From the NCBI GenBank assembly GCA_013823245.1, contig PNLU01000009.1:1-52470 (forward strand): a DNA stretch of 52,470 bases, given 5' to 3'. The position numbers were made by a program, and so were the translations under genes. Shown in pieces: positions 29,912 to 38,298 of the stretch; the first letter of the stretch is position 1; every line of letters starts with the position of its first letter. This DNA comes from Alcanivorax sp. GTDB taxonomy: Bacteria > Pseudomonadota > Gammaproteobacteria > Pseudomonadales > Alcanivoracaceae. Under the pieces are notes generated by a model. That model had not been told where the DNA came from. It saw only the letters and a program-made list of their open reading frames with translations, and did not search any database.

Positions 29912-31171
29912 TCAGATCTCGAATTTGCCTTTCAGCTTTTTCGGCACCGGCACAGCCTTCAGACGGGCGTGTACCGGCATGCCGTTGCGGAACGGCGTTT
30001 CTGCTTCGCCCTGGATCAGGGGCAGCAGATAGTCGCGGGCCGCCTCTGTGATACCAAAGCCATCGCGGGTGATAAAGTTGCGCGGCATCATTTTTTCCAC
30101 ATTGGCCACCTTGGCCAGCGGCGCTTCCTGGATGCTCCAGCTGTAGCGCTTGCCGTTGCCGCGAATGATGGCCGGCATCACCGCATTCTTGCCCGCTTCC
30201 GCCATTTCCACGGCGGCGCGGCCGACGGCATAGGCTTGCTCCAGATCCGTGGCTGAAGCCAGATGACGACCTGAGCGTTGCAGGTAGTCGGGCACCGCCC
30301 AGTGGTACTTGTAGCCCAGCGCATCTTTCACCTTCTGCGCCAGCACCGGCGCCACGCCGCCAAGTTGCTTGTGGCCAAAGGCGTCGGTGGAGCCTGCGTC
30401 GGCCAGGAAAGTGCCATCCTTGTAGCGGGCGCCTTCCGACACGGCGATAACGCAGTAGCCATGCTTCTTGACGGTTTGCTGGACTTTTTTCAGGAATTTT
30501 TCTTCGTTGAAGGCAATTTCCGGGAACAGGATGATATGCGGCGCATCGCCCTCCTGTTCCTGGGCCAGCCCGGCGGCGGCGGCAATCCAGCCCGCGTGGC
30601 GGCCCATCACTTCCATCACGAACACCTTGGTGGAGGTGGAACACATGGACTGCACGTCCAGAGCCGCTTCCCGGATGGAGACCGCCGTGTACTTGGCTAC
30701 GGAGCCGAAGCCCGGCGAGCAGTCGGTGATCGGCAGGTCGTTGTCCACGGTCTTGGGCACATGGATGGCCTGGATCGGGTAGCCCATGGTTTCTGCCAGT
30801 TGCGATACCTTCAGGCAGGTGTCGGCGGAGTCACCGCCGCCGTTATAGAAGAAGTAGCCGATGTTGTGGGCCTTGAACACTTCGATCAGGCGCTCGTACT
30901 GGCGTCGCGAGGTCTCCAGGTCCTTCAGTTTGTAGCGGCAGGACCCGAAGGCGCCGCCGGGGGTGTGGCGCAGGGCGGCGATGGTGGCCTTGCTTTCCTT
31001 GCTGGTGTCGATCAGGTCTTCGGTCAGGGCGCCGAGGATACCGTTGCGGCCCGCATACACCTTGCCGATCACCTTGCTGGCCCGGGCGGCTTCAATGACC
31101 CCGGCGGCGGAGGCGTTGATGACGGCGGTGACACCACCGGACTGGGCGTAGAAAGCGTTCTTGCGGGCCAT
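29912..31171 (-). CDS. pfp: PPi-type 6-phosphofructokinase
   Basis: 419 aa from ATG at 31171 (MARKNAFYAQSGGVTAVINA), with GGAGA upstream; the longer frame to 31378 is not conserved. NGGGDSADT is at 110-118 and PKTVDNDLP at 139-147. The Lys in PKTVDND and the Asp in GGGDS occupy the positions that block ATP and mark PPi use, so it likely makes fructose-1,6-bisphosphate from PPi reversibly. The Mg-ligand Asp of ATP enzymes is Gly here. It is divergent from the membrane-protein/mpl operon. Confidence 0.88.
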   Translation of the reverse strand: MARKNAFYAQSGGVTAVINASAAGVIEAARASKVIGKVYAGRNGILGALTEDLIDTSKESKATIAALRHTPGGAFGSCRYKLKDLETSRRQYERLIEVFKAHNIGYFFYNGGGDSADTCLKVSQLAETMGYPIQAIHVPKTVDNDLPITDCSPGFGSVAKYTAVSIREAALDVQSMCSTSTKVFVMEVMGRHAGWIAAAAGLAQEQEGDAPHIILFPEIAFNEEKFLKKVQQTVKKHGYCVIAVSEGARYKDGTFLADAGSTDAFGHKQLGGVAPVLAQKVKDALGYKYHWAVPDYLQRSGRHLASATDLEQAYAVGRAAVEMAEAGKNAVMPAIIRGNGKRYSWSIQEAPLAKVANVEKMMPRNFITRDGFGITEAARDYLLPLIQGEAETPFRNGMPVHARLKAVPVPKKLKGKFEI

Positions 31172-31299
31172 GATTGTCTCCGTGAATGCGGTACGGCGCG
31201 GTTCAGTGCGGGCCCCGGGCCCGGCGAGGGCGCCATGATAAAGAGGATTGCCGGGCGCTGCCATAGCGGCGCCCGGAGCGGTCTGCGAGAATACGCCCC

Positions 31300-31827
31300 A
31301 TGAACTCACTCTGGTCTCTGTATTTCCGCGCCAGCACCCTGCGCAGCGGCCCTGAAGACATGCCGTATTCACCGGCATTGCTGCGTCTTACGCTGGGCGC
31401 CTGGTTGCTGCTGCAACTGCTGGGGGCGGTGTTGCAGACCCGCTTCAGCACGCTGGACAGCTTGCTGGCCCAGGTCTGGTTGCTGCTGATCATGCTCGGC
31501 AGCGTCTGGCTGTTGCTTCACTTCAAGGGGCTGCGTGCCCGCACCGTGCAGACCTTCCTGGCCCTGCTGGCGGTGGAACTGGTGATTGGCGTGGTGGCGC
31601 TGCCGCTGGTGCTGGCGGCGCGTCCGCTGGGCGATGAGGCCTTGCCGCTGTGGATGCAGACCGGCTACCTGGTGCTGTTATGCTGGAACCTGGGCGCGCG
31701 CGGCTACATTCTGCACCGGGCGCTGAATATCGGGCCCTTCCTGGCGATGGCGCTGGTGATGACACTGCTGGTGATCAGTTTTGTCCTGCTGGCGCTGCTG
31801 ATGCCCTCGCTGGCGGCGGGCGCCTGA
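31300..31827 (+). CDS. Hypothetical inner-membrane protein upstream of mpl
   Basis: 175 aa with about four or five hydrophobic segments (for example LLRLTLGAWLLLQLLGAVL, LLIMLGSVWLLLHF and the C-terminal MALVMTLLVISFVLLALL). No catalytic motif is visible and I do not recognise a named family. It starts with ATG at 31300 behind a weak ribosome site and ends 32 bases before mpl, so they are probably cotranscribed. A link to cell-envelope recycling is possible from context only. Confidence 0.7.
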   Translation: MNSLWSLYFRASTLRSGPEDMPYSPALLRLTLGAWLLLQLLGAVLQTRFSTLDSLLAQVWLLLIMLGSVWLLLHFKGLRARTVQTFLALLAVELVIGVVALPLVLAARPLGDEALPLWMQTGYLVLLCWNLGARGYILHRALNIGPFLAMALVMTLLVISFVLLALLMPSLAAGA

Positions 31828-31859
31828 CGCCCCCGGATCAACCTGTAACGGAACCGTTC

Positions 31860-33218
31860 ATGCACATTCATATTCTGGGTATCTGTGGCACCTTCATGGG
31901 CAGTCTGGCGCAACTGGCACGCGCGCTGGGGCATGAGGTGACCGGCTCTGATCAGCACGTTTATCCCCCCATGAGCGATCAACTGGCCCAGGCCGGTATC
32001 GAGGTCCGCGAGGGTTATGATCCGGCGCATCTGGAACCGGCCCCGGATCTGGTGGTGATCGGCAACGCCATGAGCCGGGGCAATCCGGCGGTCGAGCAGG
32101 TGCTGGAAAAAGGTCTGCCCTACACCTCGGGCCCGCAGTGGCTGGCCGAGCATGTGTTGCAGGGCCGCTGGGTGCTGGCGGTGTCCGGCACCCACGGCAA
32201 GACCACCACGGCCAGCCTGCTGGCGTGGATTCTGGAACACAACGGTCTGTCGCCGGGGTACCTGATCGGCGGCGTGCCCGGTAACTTTGGCGTCTCGGCC
32301 CGGCTCGGGGAGACGCCATTTTTTGTGGTGGAAGCCGACGAATACGACACGGCGTTCTTCGACAAGCGCTCCAAGTTCGTCCATTACCGGCCGCGCACCC
32401 TGGTCATGAACAATCTCGAGTTCGACCACGCGGATATCTTTGCCGACCTGGCCGCCATCGAAACCCAGTTCCACCATCTGGTGCGCACCGTGCCCGGGCA
32501 GGGGCGCATTATCTTGCCGACCGGTGAAACGGCGCTGGAGCGGGTGCTGGAGCGCGGCTGCTGGAGTGAAGTGGAGCGCTTTGGCGACGGCAGCGGGATT
32601 CAGGTGACGCGGCACAGCGATGATGCGTCGTCCTTCTCGGTGGTCGAGGCCGGGCGTGAACCGGCACGGGTGGACTGGAACATGACCGGGGAGCACAACC
32701 TGCGCAATGCCGTGGCGGCCATGCTGGCGGCGCGTCATGTGGGCGTGACCCTGGCGGATGGTGCGGCCGCGCTCAATGCCTTCAGCGGCGTCAAGCGGCG
32801 CATGGAACTGGTGGGTGAGGTCGACGGCGTTCAGGTGTTCGACGACTTTGCTCATCATCCCACCGCCATTGCGCTCACCCTGGAGGGGCTGCGCAAGCGG
32901 GTCGGGCCGCAGGCGCGCATCATCGCCGTGATCGAGCCGCGCTCCAATACCATGCGCATGGGGCGTCATCGGGAACAACTGGCGGCCAGCACCGCAGCGG
33001 CCAGCGAGGTGGTCTGGTATCAGCCGCCGGGCATGGACTGGTCGCTGGCGCCGGTGGCCGAGGCCGGGCCGGTCCCGGCGCGCGTGGCGAGCGACCTGGA
33101 GGCGCTCATTGCCGAGCTGGCGGACACGCGCGGCCCGGCGCATATCGTTATCATGAGCAATGGTGGCTTCGGCGGCATCCATCGCCGCTTGGTCAGCGCC
33201 CTACAACAGACAGGATAA
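31860..33218 (+). CDS. mpl: Mpl, UDP-MurNAc:L-Ala-gamma-D-Glu-meso-DAP ligase
   Basis: 452 aa from ATG at 31860 (MHIHILGICGTFMGSLAQLARALGHEV). An open frame continues upstream but is not conserved. It is a Mur ligase: P-loop VSGTHGKTTTASLL, EADEYDTAFFDKRSKFVHY, and DDFAHHPTAI in the C-terminal domain, all typical of Mpl. It attaches recycled murein tripeptide to UDP-MurNAc in the cytoplasm. It is followed after 6 bases by a DUF2214 gene. Confidence 0.95.
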   Translation: MHIHILGICGTFMGSLAQLARALGHEVTGSDQHVYPPMSDQLAQAGIEVREGYDPAHLEPAPDLVVIGNAMSRGNPAVEQVLEKGLPYTSGPQWLAEHVLQGRWVLAVSGTHGKTTTASLLAWILEHNGLSPGYLIGGVPGNFGVSARLGETPFFVVEADEYDTAFFDKRSKFVHYRPRTLVMNNLEFDHADIFADLAAIETQFHHLVRTVPGQGRIILPTGETALERVLERGCWSEVERFGDGSGIQVTRHSDDASSFSVVEAGREPARVDWNMTGEHNLRNAVAAMLAARHVGVTLADGAAALNAFSGVKRRMELVGEVDGVQVFDDFAHHPTAIALTLEGLRKRVGPQARIIAVIEPRSNTMRMGRHREQLAASTAAASEVVWYQPPGMDWSLAPVAEAGPVPARVASDLEALIAELADTRGPAHIVIMSNGGFGGIHRRLVSALQQTG

Positions 33219-33224
33219 AAAGAT

Positions 33225-33671
33225 ATGACCGCAGCACTGATTGCAGGCATTCACTATCTCGGCGTCATGCTGATCGCCGCCACCTTGCTGGTGGAATTTC
33301 TGACCCTGAAAGGCGGCCTCAGCCGCCCGCTGCTGGACCGGCTGGTGCGGGTGGACATGATTTATGGCCTGGCCGCGCTGGCGGTGCTGATCACCGGCTT
33401 CCTGCGTATCACCGTGGCGTATGGCAAGGGTCCTGCTTTCTATATGCAGAGCATGGCGTTTCACACCAAGGTGGGGTTGTTCATTCTGATGGGGCTGATC
33501 TCCATTGTGCCGACGATCCGTTTTTTGCGCTGGCGCAAGGCTGCGGCCGCAGGCCAGCCGCTGCCCACCGCGCAGGCCATTAACGGCACCCGCAAGATGG
33601 TGCTGGTGGAACTGCATATCCTGTTCGTATTGCCGTTCCTTGCCGCGATCATGGCGCGTGGACTGATGTAA
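33225..33671 (+). CDS. DUF2214 inner-membrane protein
   Basis: 148 aa with four membrane segments. The start [23 protein letters not shown] and the middle [19 protein letters not shown] match DUF2214 proteins; His residues in the first and third segments resemble those of heme-binding membrane proteins, but this is only suggestive. Function unknown. It lies between mpl and ubiX with short gaps, probably one operon. Confidence 0.8.
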   Translation: MTAALIAGIHYLGVMLIAATLLVEFLTLKGGLSRPLLDRLVRVDMIYGLAALAVLITGFLRITVAYGKGPAFYMQSMAFHTKVGLFILMGLISIVPTIRFLRWRKAAAAGQPLPTAQAINGTRKMVLVELHILFVLPFLAAIMARGLM

Positions 33672-33693
33672 TCATCGTTTTCCCGGAGGCCCG

Positions 33694-34326
33694 ATGAGCG
33701 ACTCAACGTCACCCTGGTCCACCCGCGTTACGCTGGCCTTTACCGGTGCGTCCGGTGCCCAGTACGGGTTGCGCTTGCTGCAATGCCTGCTGGCGGCCAA
33801 CGCCGAAGTCTTCGTGATCCTGTCGAAAGCCGCGCGCGTGGTGATCGGTACGGAAACGGATCTGCGCCTGCCTGCGGGCACCGGCGCGGCGGAAACTGCA
33901 TTGCGGGAATATGTGCAGGTTGATCAGGGCAGGCTGGTGGTGTGCGGCCTGGAGCAATGGACCGCGCCGGTGGCCTCTGGCTCCGGTGCGCCAGCCACCA
34001 TGGTGGTGTGCCCCTGTTCCACCGGCACCCTGTCAGCGATTGCCACGGGCGCCAGCAACAACCTGATCGAGCGCGCCGCCGACGTGGCCATCAAGGAAGG
34101 CCGCAAGCTGATTCTGGTGCCGCGGGAATCGCCGTTTTCAGCCATCCATCTGGAAAACATGCTCAAGCTGGCGCGCCTGGGCGTGATCATCATGCCGGCC
34201 GCGCCCGGCTTTTATCACCAGCCGCAAAGCGTGGACGACCTGATTGATTTCATGGTCGCGCGGCTGCTTGACCACCTTGGTGTGGCGCAAACGCTGGTGC
34301 CGCGTTGGGGGGAACACGGGGGCTGA
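33694..34326 (+). CDS. ubiX: UbiX flavin prenyltransferase
   Basis: 210 aa with GGAGG before the ATG. The N-terminal Rossmann-like [17 protein letters not shown], central [26 protein letters not shown] and [20 protein letters not shown] segment are the family hallmarks. It makes prenyl-FMN, the cofactor of the UbiD decarboxylase in ubiquinone synthesis. A G/C hairpin overlaps its stop codon. Confidence 0.95.
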   Translation: MSDSTSPWSTRVTLAFTGASGAQYGLRLLQCLLAANAEVFVILSKAARVVIGTETDLRLPAGTGAAETALREYVQVDQGRLVVCGLEQWTAPVASGSGAPATMVVCPCSTGTLSAIATGASNNLIERAADVAIKEGRKLILVPRESPFSAIHLENMLKLARLGVIIMPAAPGFYHQPQSVDDLIDFMVARLLDHLGVAQTLVPRWGEHGG

Positions 34327-34334
34327 CGCCCCCG
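34317..34334. terminator. GC hairpin between convergent ubiX and porin
   Basis: CGGGGGC (34317-34323) and GCCCCCG (34328-34334) form a 7-bp stem with loop TGAC that includes the ubiX stop. There is no T-run on either side, so it is a weak or structural terminator. Confidence 0.4.
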
Positions 34335-34340
34335 CAGGCT

Positions 34341-35408
34341 TCAGAAGCGGTAACTGCCGCCCAGTGACAGGCCGGACGGGCTGCCACCCGGCACCGTCGC
34401 CAGCTCATTGCCACCACCGGTCGTGCGACCCTGCACATAGGGGCGCAGGGTGGCGGCGTCTTCATTGTCGATCCAGGCGTAGCTGAAATAGAACTGCATG
34501 TTCCGTGCGAGGGTGTAGTCCACGCCCACGGCATACAGGTCGGCGCGAAGGTCATCGTCATCAGCATCCAGCCGGTAGAACTGGGTTTTCAGCGCCCAGC
34601 GCGGGTTCAGGGTGTAGCGCGCGCCACCGCCGTAGGCTTTGTCATCCGGGTTGTCGGCATACTGGTACAGGGCGGCGAGGCGCAGCGGGCCAATATCCTG
34701 CCAGCCAGCGACGCGGGTGGCCTTGCGGCGGTACTGATCATCCGTCAGCAGGCCGTTATCGTCATCCAGGTACTGCTGCTGTTCGTGCGCCACGGCAACA
34801 AAGGTGCCATCGCCTTGCCAGCTGACCGAAGCGCTCCACGAGTGAGTGTCTGACGTCGTGGTGCCATTGCCGTCAAGACGGGTTGCATAGTGAACATCAC
34901 CGGTGATGCCATGCCAGACGGGGGTGCGGTAGGCGATGCCGTTGCGAAAACGCTCATCCCAACCCACCGGGCCTTGACCCTCGGGGCCGGTAATGCGGTT
35001 GCGCAACACATTCCGGGCATCACCGACCTGATCGGGGAAGAAGTCCACCTGGCTACGCAAGTTTTTCAACGGGGTGTTGAACTTGCCGAAGCGCACCAGG
35101 CCCCATTCGCCGCGCGCGCCGACAAAGGTGTCGCGATCAATTCACTCGCCGCCCTGGCTGTCGATGCGCAGGGTGGTTTCTGCCTGCCACAGCAAGGTCA
35201 GGGCATGGGCCTCGAAATAATGCTCGCCACGAAAGCCGATCCGGCTGTTGTTGCTGGACAGGTTCAGGGATTCACCGTTGCCATCGGTATCCAGGAAATC
35301 CACGGACGCATTCATGCGGCCATAAATCTCCACCGGCTGGGCGACCAGAGGTGCGGCCGACCACAGCAACGGGACGGCAAGCCACGGGGCAATGCGGGGG
35401 AAGCGCAT
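34341..35408 (-). pseudogene. Outer-membrane porin with an internal TGA stop
   Basis: Two reading pieces lie in one frame, 35408-35142 (88 aa) and onward to 34341, split by TGA at 35144-35142. Read through, the protein has 355 residues, the usual length for Gram-negative porins. It has a signal peptide (MRFPRIAPWLAVPLLWSAAP), YGRMNASVDF, SRIGFRGEH, RDTFVGARGEWGLVRFGKF and a C-terminal GGSYRF with the final aromatic. The stop falls in a loop just before the conserved RDTFVG. AAGGAG precedes the start. One base change would restore it, so it is a recent lesion, a sequencing error, or readthrough. Confidence 0.85.
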
Positions 35409-35446
35409 GACAATCTCCTTGCGGTGTCATTCTTGTAGAGACGGTA

Positions 35447-35477
35447 ACAATAGTGTCATGTAACAGAAAAATGAAAG
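35447..35477 (-). promoter_or_regulatory. Pho-box-like promoter of the porin
   Basis: On the minus strand CTTTCAT (35477-35471), four T, then CTGTTAC (35466-35460) resembles the PhoB box of two CTGTCAT repeats spaced by 4 bases, matching 6 of 7 and 5 of 7. A TATTGT -10 (35452-35447) follows after 7 bases, slightly closer than in classic Pho promoters. PhoB control of a porin under phosphate limitation is plausible, inferred from sequence only. Confidence 0.5.
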
Positions 35478-35525
35478 CATATAAAACTCTTTGAATATTG
35501 TTTTTTGTTATAAGACACTGCGTCC

Positions 35526-36869
35526 ATGAATGAACCCAATGATGACGTGACCCGCCAGATCCCCGTCGCCGAAGCCTTCCGCGTGTGGCTGCGCATCGGT
35601 TTGCTCAGCTTTGGCGGCCCGGCGGGTCAGATTGCGTTGATGCAGCGCATCCTGATCGATGAGAAAGGCTGGATCAGCGAGAAGCGTTTTCTGCATGCGC
35701 TCAACTACTGCATGTTGCTGCCCGGCCCCGAGGCCATTCAGTTGGCGATCTATATCGGCTGGTTGCTGCACCGTACCCGTGGCGGGCTGATGGCAGGGTT
35801 GCTGTTCCTGCTGCCTGGCGTGATCGCGTTGATGGCGCTTAGTCTGCTCTATGCGCTGGCGGGTAATCTGGGCTGGGTCGAGGCGCTGTTTTTCGGCCTC
35901 AAGGCGGCGGTGCTGGCCATTGTCGTCAGTGCAGTAGTGCGGCTGGCCGGGCGCGCCTTGGGCACACCGGTACGTTACCTGATGGCGGCGGGTGCTTTTG
36001 TGGCCCTGTTTGCGCTGGGCGCGCCCTTCCCGCTGGTGGTGCTGGGGGCCGGTTTGCTCGGTCTGATCGGGGGCTTGCGTGGCTGGCGGAGTTTCCAGCC
36101 GCCGGTGGCAGCGCAGGGCGGCAGTGACGACCGGCATCTGCACAGTGCGCCGCCATCACGCTGGCATGTTCCGCGCATGCTCGCTATCTGGTTGCCGCTC
36201 TGGTTGCTGCCGGTGGCCCTGCTGGCGCTGACGCTGGGGGGCGACAATGTCTTTACGCGTATTGGTTTGTTCTTCAGCCAATTGGCGGTGGTGACCTTCG
36301 GTGGTGCCTACGCGGTGCTGAGTTATATGGCCCAGCAGGCGGTGGAAAACTACGGCTGGTTGTCCGCCGGAGAAATGCTGGATGGTCTCGGGCTGGCGGA
36401 AACCACGCCGGGGCCATTGATCATGATCGTGCAGTTTGTCGGTTTTCTTGGCGGCCTGCGTGACAGTGGTCTGGACCCGATTCTCGGCGGTATCCTGGGT
36501 GGTCTGCTGGCCACCTGGGTTACCTTTGTGCCGTGTTTTCTGTGGATATTCATGGGCGCGCCCTATGTGGAAGGGCTGCGCCAGCGGCCAGCCATCAGCG
36601 GCGCGCTGGCCGCCATCACGGCAGCGGTGGTCGGGGTGATTCTGAACCTGGCAGTGTGGTTCGCCGTGCATGTGCTGTTTGCACAGGTCGGCGAATGGCG
36701 TGCAGGCCCACTGGCACTGCCCCGGCCGGAATGGGCCACCCTGGAGCCGTGGGCGCTGGTGCTGGTGCTGTTCGCGCTGGCGTGCCAGTTCGTGTTCCGG
36801 CTGGGGCTGTTTTCGGTGCTCGGGCTATGCGCCTCAGCAGGCCTGCTAATCGGGCTGCTGTTCGCGTGA
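35526..36869 (+). CDS. chrA: ChrA chromate transporter (long, two-domain CHR family)
   Basis: 447 aa with two homologous CHR halves (about 15-190 and 230-440). The first half begins VWLRIGLLSFGGPAGQIALMQ with LPGPEAIQLAIYIGWL; the second has FFSQLAVVTFGGAYAVLSYM and AETTPGPLIMIVQFVGF. It probably exports chromate from the cytoplasm, although some homologues carry sulfate-like anions. No clear ribosome site lies before the ATG, and a TATAAG at 35509-35514 is very close, so the leader may be very short. No chrB regulator is adjacent. Confidence 0.9.
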   Translation: MNEPNDDVTRQIPVAEAFRVWLRIGLLSFGGPAGQIALMQRILIDEKGWISEKRFLHALNYCMLLPGPEAIQLAIYIGWLLHRTRGGLMAGLLFLLPGVIALMALSLLYALAGNLGWVEALFFGLKAAVLAIVVSAVVRLAGRALGTPVRYLMAAGAFVALFALGAPFPLVVLGAGLLGLIGGLRGWRSFQPPVAAQGGSDDRHLHSAPPSRWHVPRMLAIWLPLWLLPVALLALTLGGDNVFTRIGLFFSQLAVVTFGGAYAVLSYMAQQAVENYGWLSAGEMLDGLGLAETTPGPLIMIVQFVGFLGGLRDSGLDPILGGILGGLLATWVTFVPCFLWIFMGAPYVEGLRQRPAISGALAAITAAVVGVILNLAVWFAVHVLFAQVGEWRAGPLALPRPEWATLEPWALVLVLFALACQFVFRLGLFSVLGLCASAGLLIGLLFA

Positions 36870-36871
36870 AT

Positions 36872-37032
36872 ATTAACCCGGCAAGGTTTTATTGCCGGGT
36901 TAATGCGGCACAGGGATGTGCCGCCGCTGAGCGGTAGCTCGGCGCGAGCTCATGAAATACAAGAAGATCCACGCATCTTCGCCAGTATTTTATGGGCGAC
37001 AATCAAATGGTTCAGGACGAACTATTTGATTG
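36872..37032. repeat. Cluster of five inverted repeats between convergent genes
   Basis: Within 161 bases: 13-bp perfect stem ATTAACCCGGCAA (36872-36884) with 36892-36904; GCGGCACA/TGTGCCGC (36905-36912, 36917-36924); CCGC/GCGG around TGA (36924-36934); AGCTCG/CGAGCT (36936-36941, 36945-36950); and CAATCAAAT-G-GTTC with GAAC-T-ATTTGATTG (37000-37013, 37019-37032; the middle pair is G-T). None has a T-run. They may act as terminators of chrA and the hydrolase, or form a structured element. Confidence 0.7.
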
Positions 37033-37037
37033 CCAGG

Positions 37038-38225
37038 TTAATAGTGCGCAGTCACGCCGCGCATAAAGGCAATCATTTCGCCGGTGTGCGCCCGGAATTC
37101 GGGATCAACGCTGGTCTTCACGATCACGACATCAGCGTTCTCGTCGATCCAGATGGTCTGCCCCCAGACGCCATTGAAAAAATATTCGCCGTCGGGATTT
37201 TCCGGTGTCCACAGGTGGTAGCCGTAGCCGCGCTCGGCATAGCCGTGTCCGGCGGCCAGCCAGGGTTCGGGGCGCCGGGTGGCATCGAAGACCCAGTTGT
37301 CGGGTAACAGCGCTTCACCATCCCACACGCCCTGTTGCAGGTGCAGCTGGCCCAGTTTGGCGTAGTCGCGCAGCGTCGCATTCAGGCAACAGAACCCCAG
37401 CTCATCGCCATGCTGATCCAGATTCCATAACGCATCGTCTTCCATGCCCAGCGGCTGCCACAGGCGTCGTGTGGCGTAATCGCTCAGGCGTTCACCGGTG
37501 GCCGCTTCCAGAACCCAGGCCAGCACTTGCGTGTTCGGGCTGATGTAATGAAAGCGCTCGCCGGGCGGTCCGGCGGCGGGGCGGTTGGCCACCACGTCGC
37601 GTGCGGAATGGCCAAACAGGAAAACGCGGTAGAACAGCTGATTGATGTCGGAAAAATGATCGTGATAGGTCTCGTCAAAATCGATACCCGTGGCCATGCG
37701 CAGCAGGTCATGCACGGTCACATCACCGTAGGCCTTGCCGTCGAGTTCGGGCACGTACTGACGCACCGGATCATCCAGTGAGTCGATCAGGCCATCCGCC
37801 CAGGCCATGGCGATCAGGGTGCTGACCACGGTTTTCGCCATCGACCAGGAGGTCAGGCGCGATGTGGGTTCGGTGTCCTGGAAGTATTCCTCCATCTGGA
37901 TTTCGCCCGCCCGCAGGATCATCAGGCCGGTGGTTTCGGTGCGCTCCAGGAATTCCTGCGTGTCGATGGTCTCGCCCTGATAGCTGAAGGTCTCCGGCAG
38001 CGAACCGGGCTGCGCGGCACGGGGGAAGGGGCGCGGCGTCTCGCTGGCGTTCAGCGTGGCGTAGGGGAAGACCCTTTCCATGGCGCGGAAATTGTCCAGC
38101 CGGTACTCCGGATGAAACAGGCGCGTCATGGTGCTGGGGGAATAGGGTGACCAGGGGCGGAACCACCAGAGGGCGGCGGCAACAAGCAATGCCAGCAACG
38201 CCAGCAGAACAATGCGGGTACGCAT
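37038..38225 (-). CDS. Serine hydrolase of the class C beta-lactamase/NylB family
   Basis: 395 aa from ATG at 38225 (MRTRIVLLALLALLVAAALWWF), giving a signal anchor; an ATG 24 bases upstream is an alternative. The active-site SxxK is Ser128-Met-Ala-Lys131 (SWSMAKTVVS). FHYISPNTQVLAWVLEAATG aligns with the Tyr region of esterase-type members. Such enzymes are periplasmic or membrane-attached amidases, esterases or peptidases; lactam resistance is not indicated. Converges on chrA. Confidence 0.85.
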   Translation of the reverse strand: MRTRIVLLALLALLVAAALWWFRPWSPYSPSTMTRLFHPEYRLDNFRAMERVFPYATLNASETPRPFPRAAQPGSLPETFSYQGETIDTQEFLERTETTGLMILRAGEIQMEEYFQDTEPTSRLTSWSMAKTVVSTLIAMAWADGLIDSLDDPVRQYVPELDGKAYGDVTVHDLLRMATGIDFDETYHDHFSDINQLFYRVFLFGHSARDVVANRPAAGPPGERFHYISPNTQVLAWVLEAATGERLSDYATRRLWQPLGMEDDALWNLDQHGDELGFCCLNATLRDYAKLGQLHLQQGVWDGEALLPDNWVFDATRRPEPWLAAGHGYAERGYGYHLWTPENPDGEYFFNGVWGQTIWIDENADVVIVKTSVDPEFRAHTGEMIAFMRGVTAHY

Positions 38226-38298
38226 GGGTGAGGCCTTTATTGGAATCATTGCCCCAGAGTCTGCCAGCGTGTGGCGCTCGGCGCCACGCCGACGCGGA

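Noticed and set aside
37038-38225. True AmpC beta-lactamase
   Set aside because: SxxK is present, but the rest fits NylB/esterase-type serine hydrolases, with a membrane anchor and no adjacent ampR.
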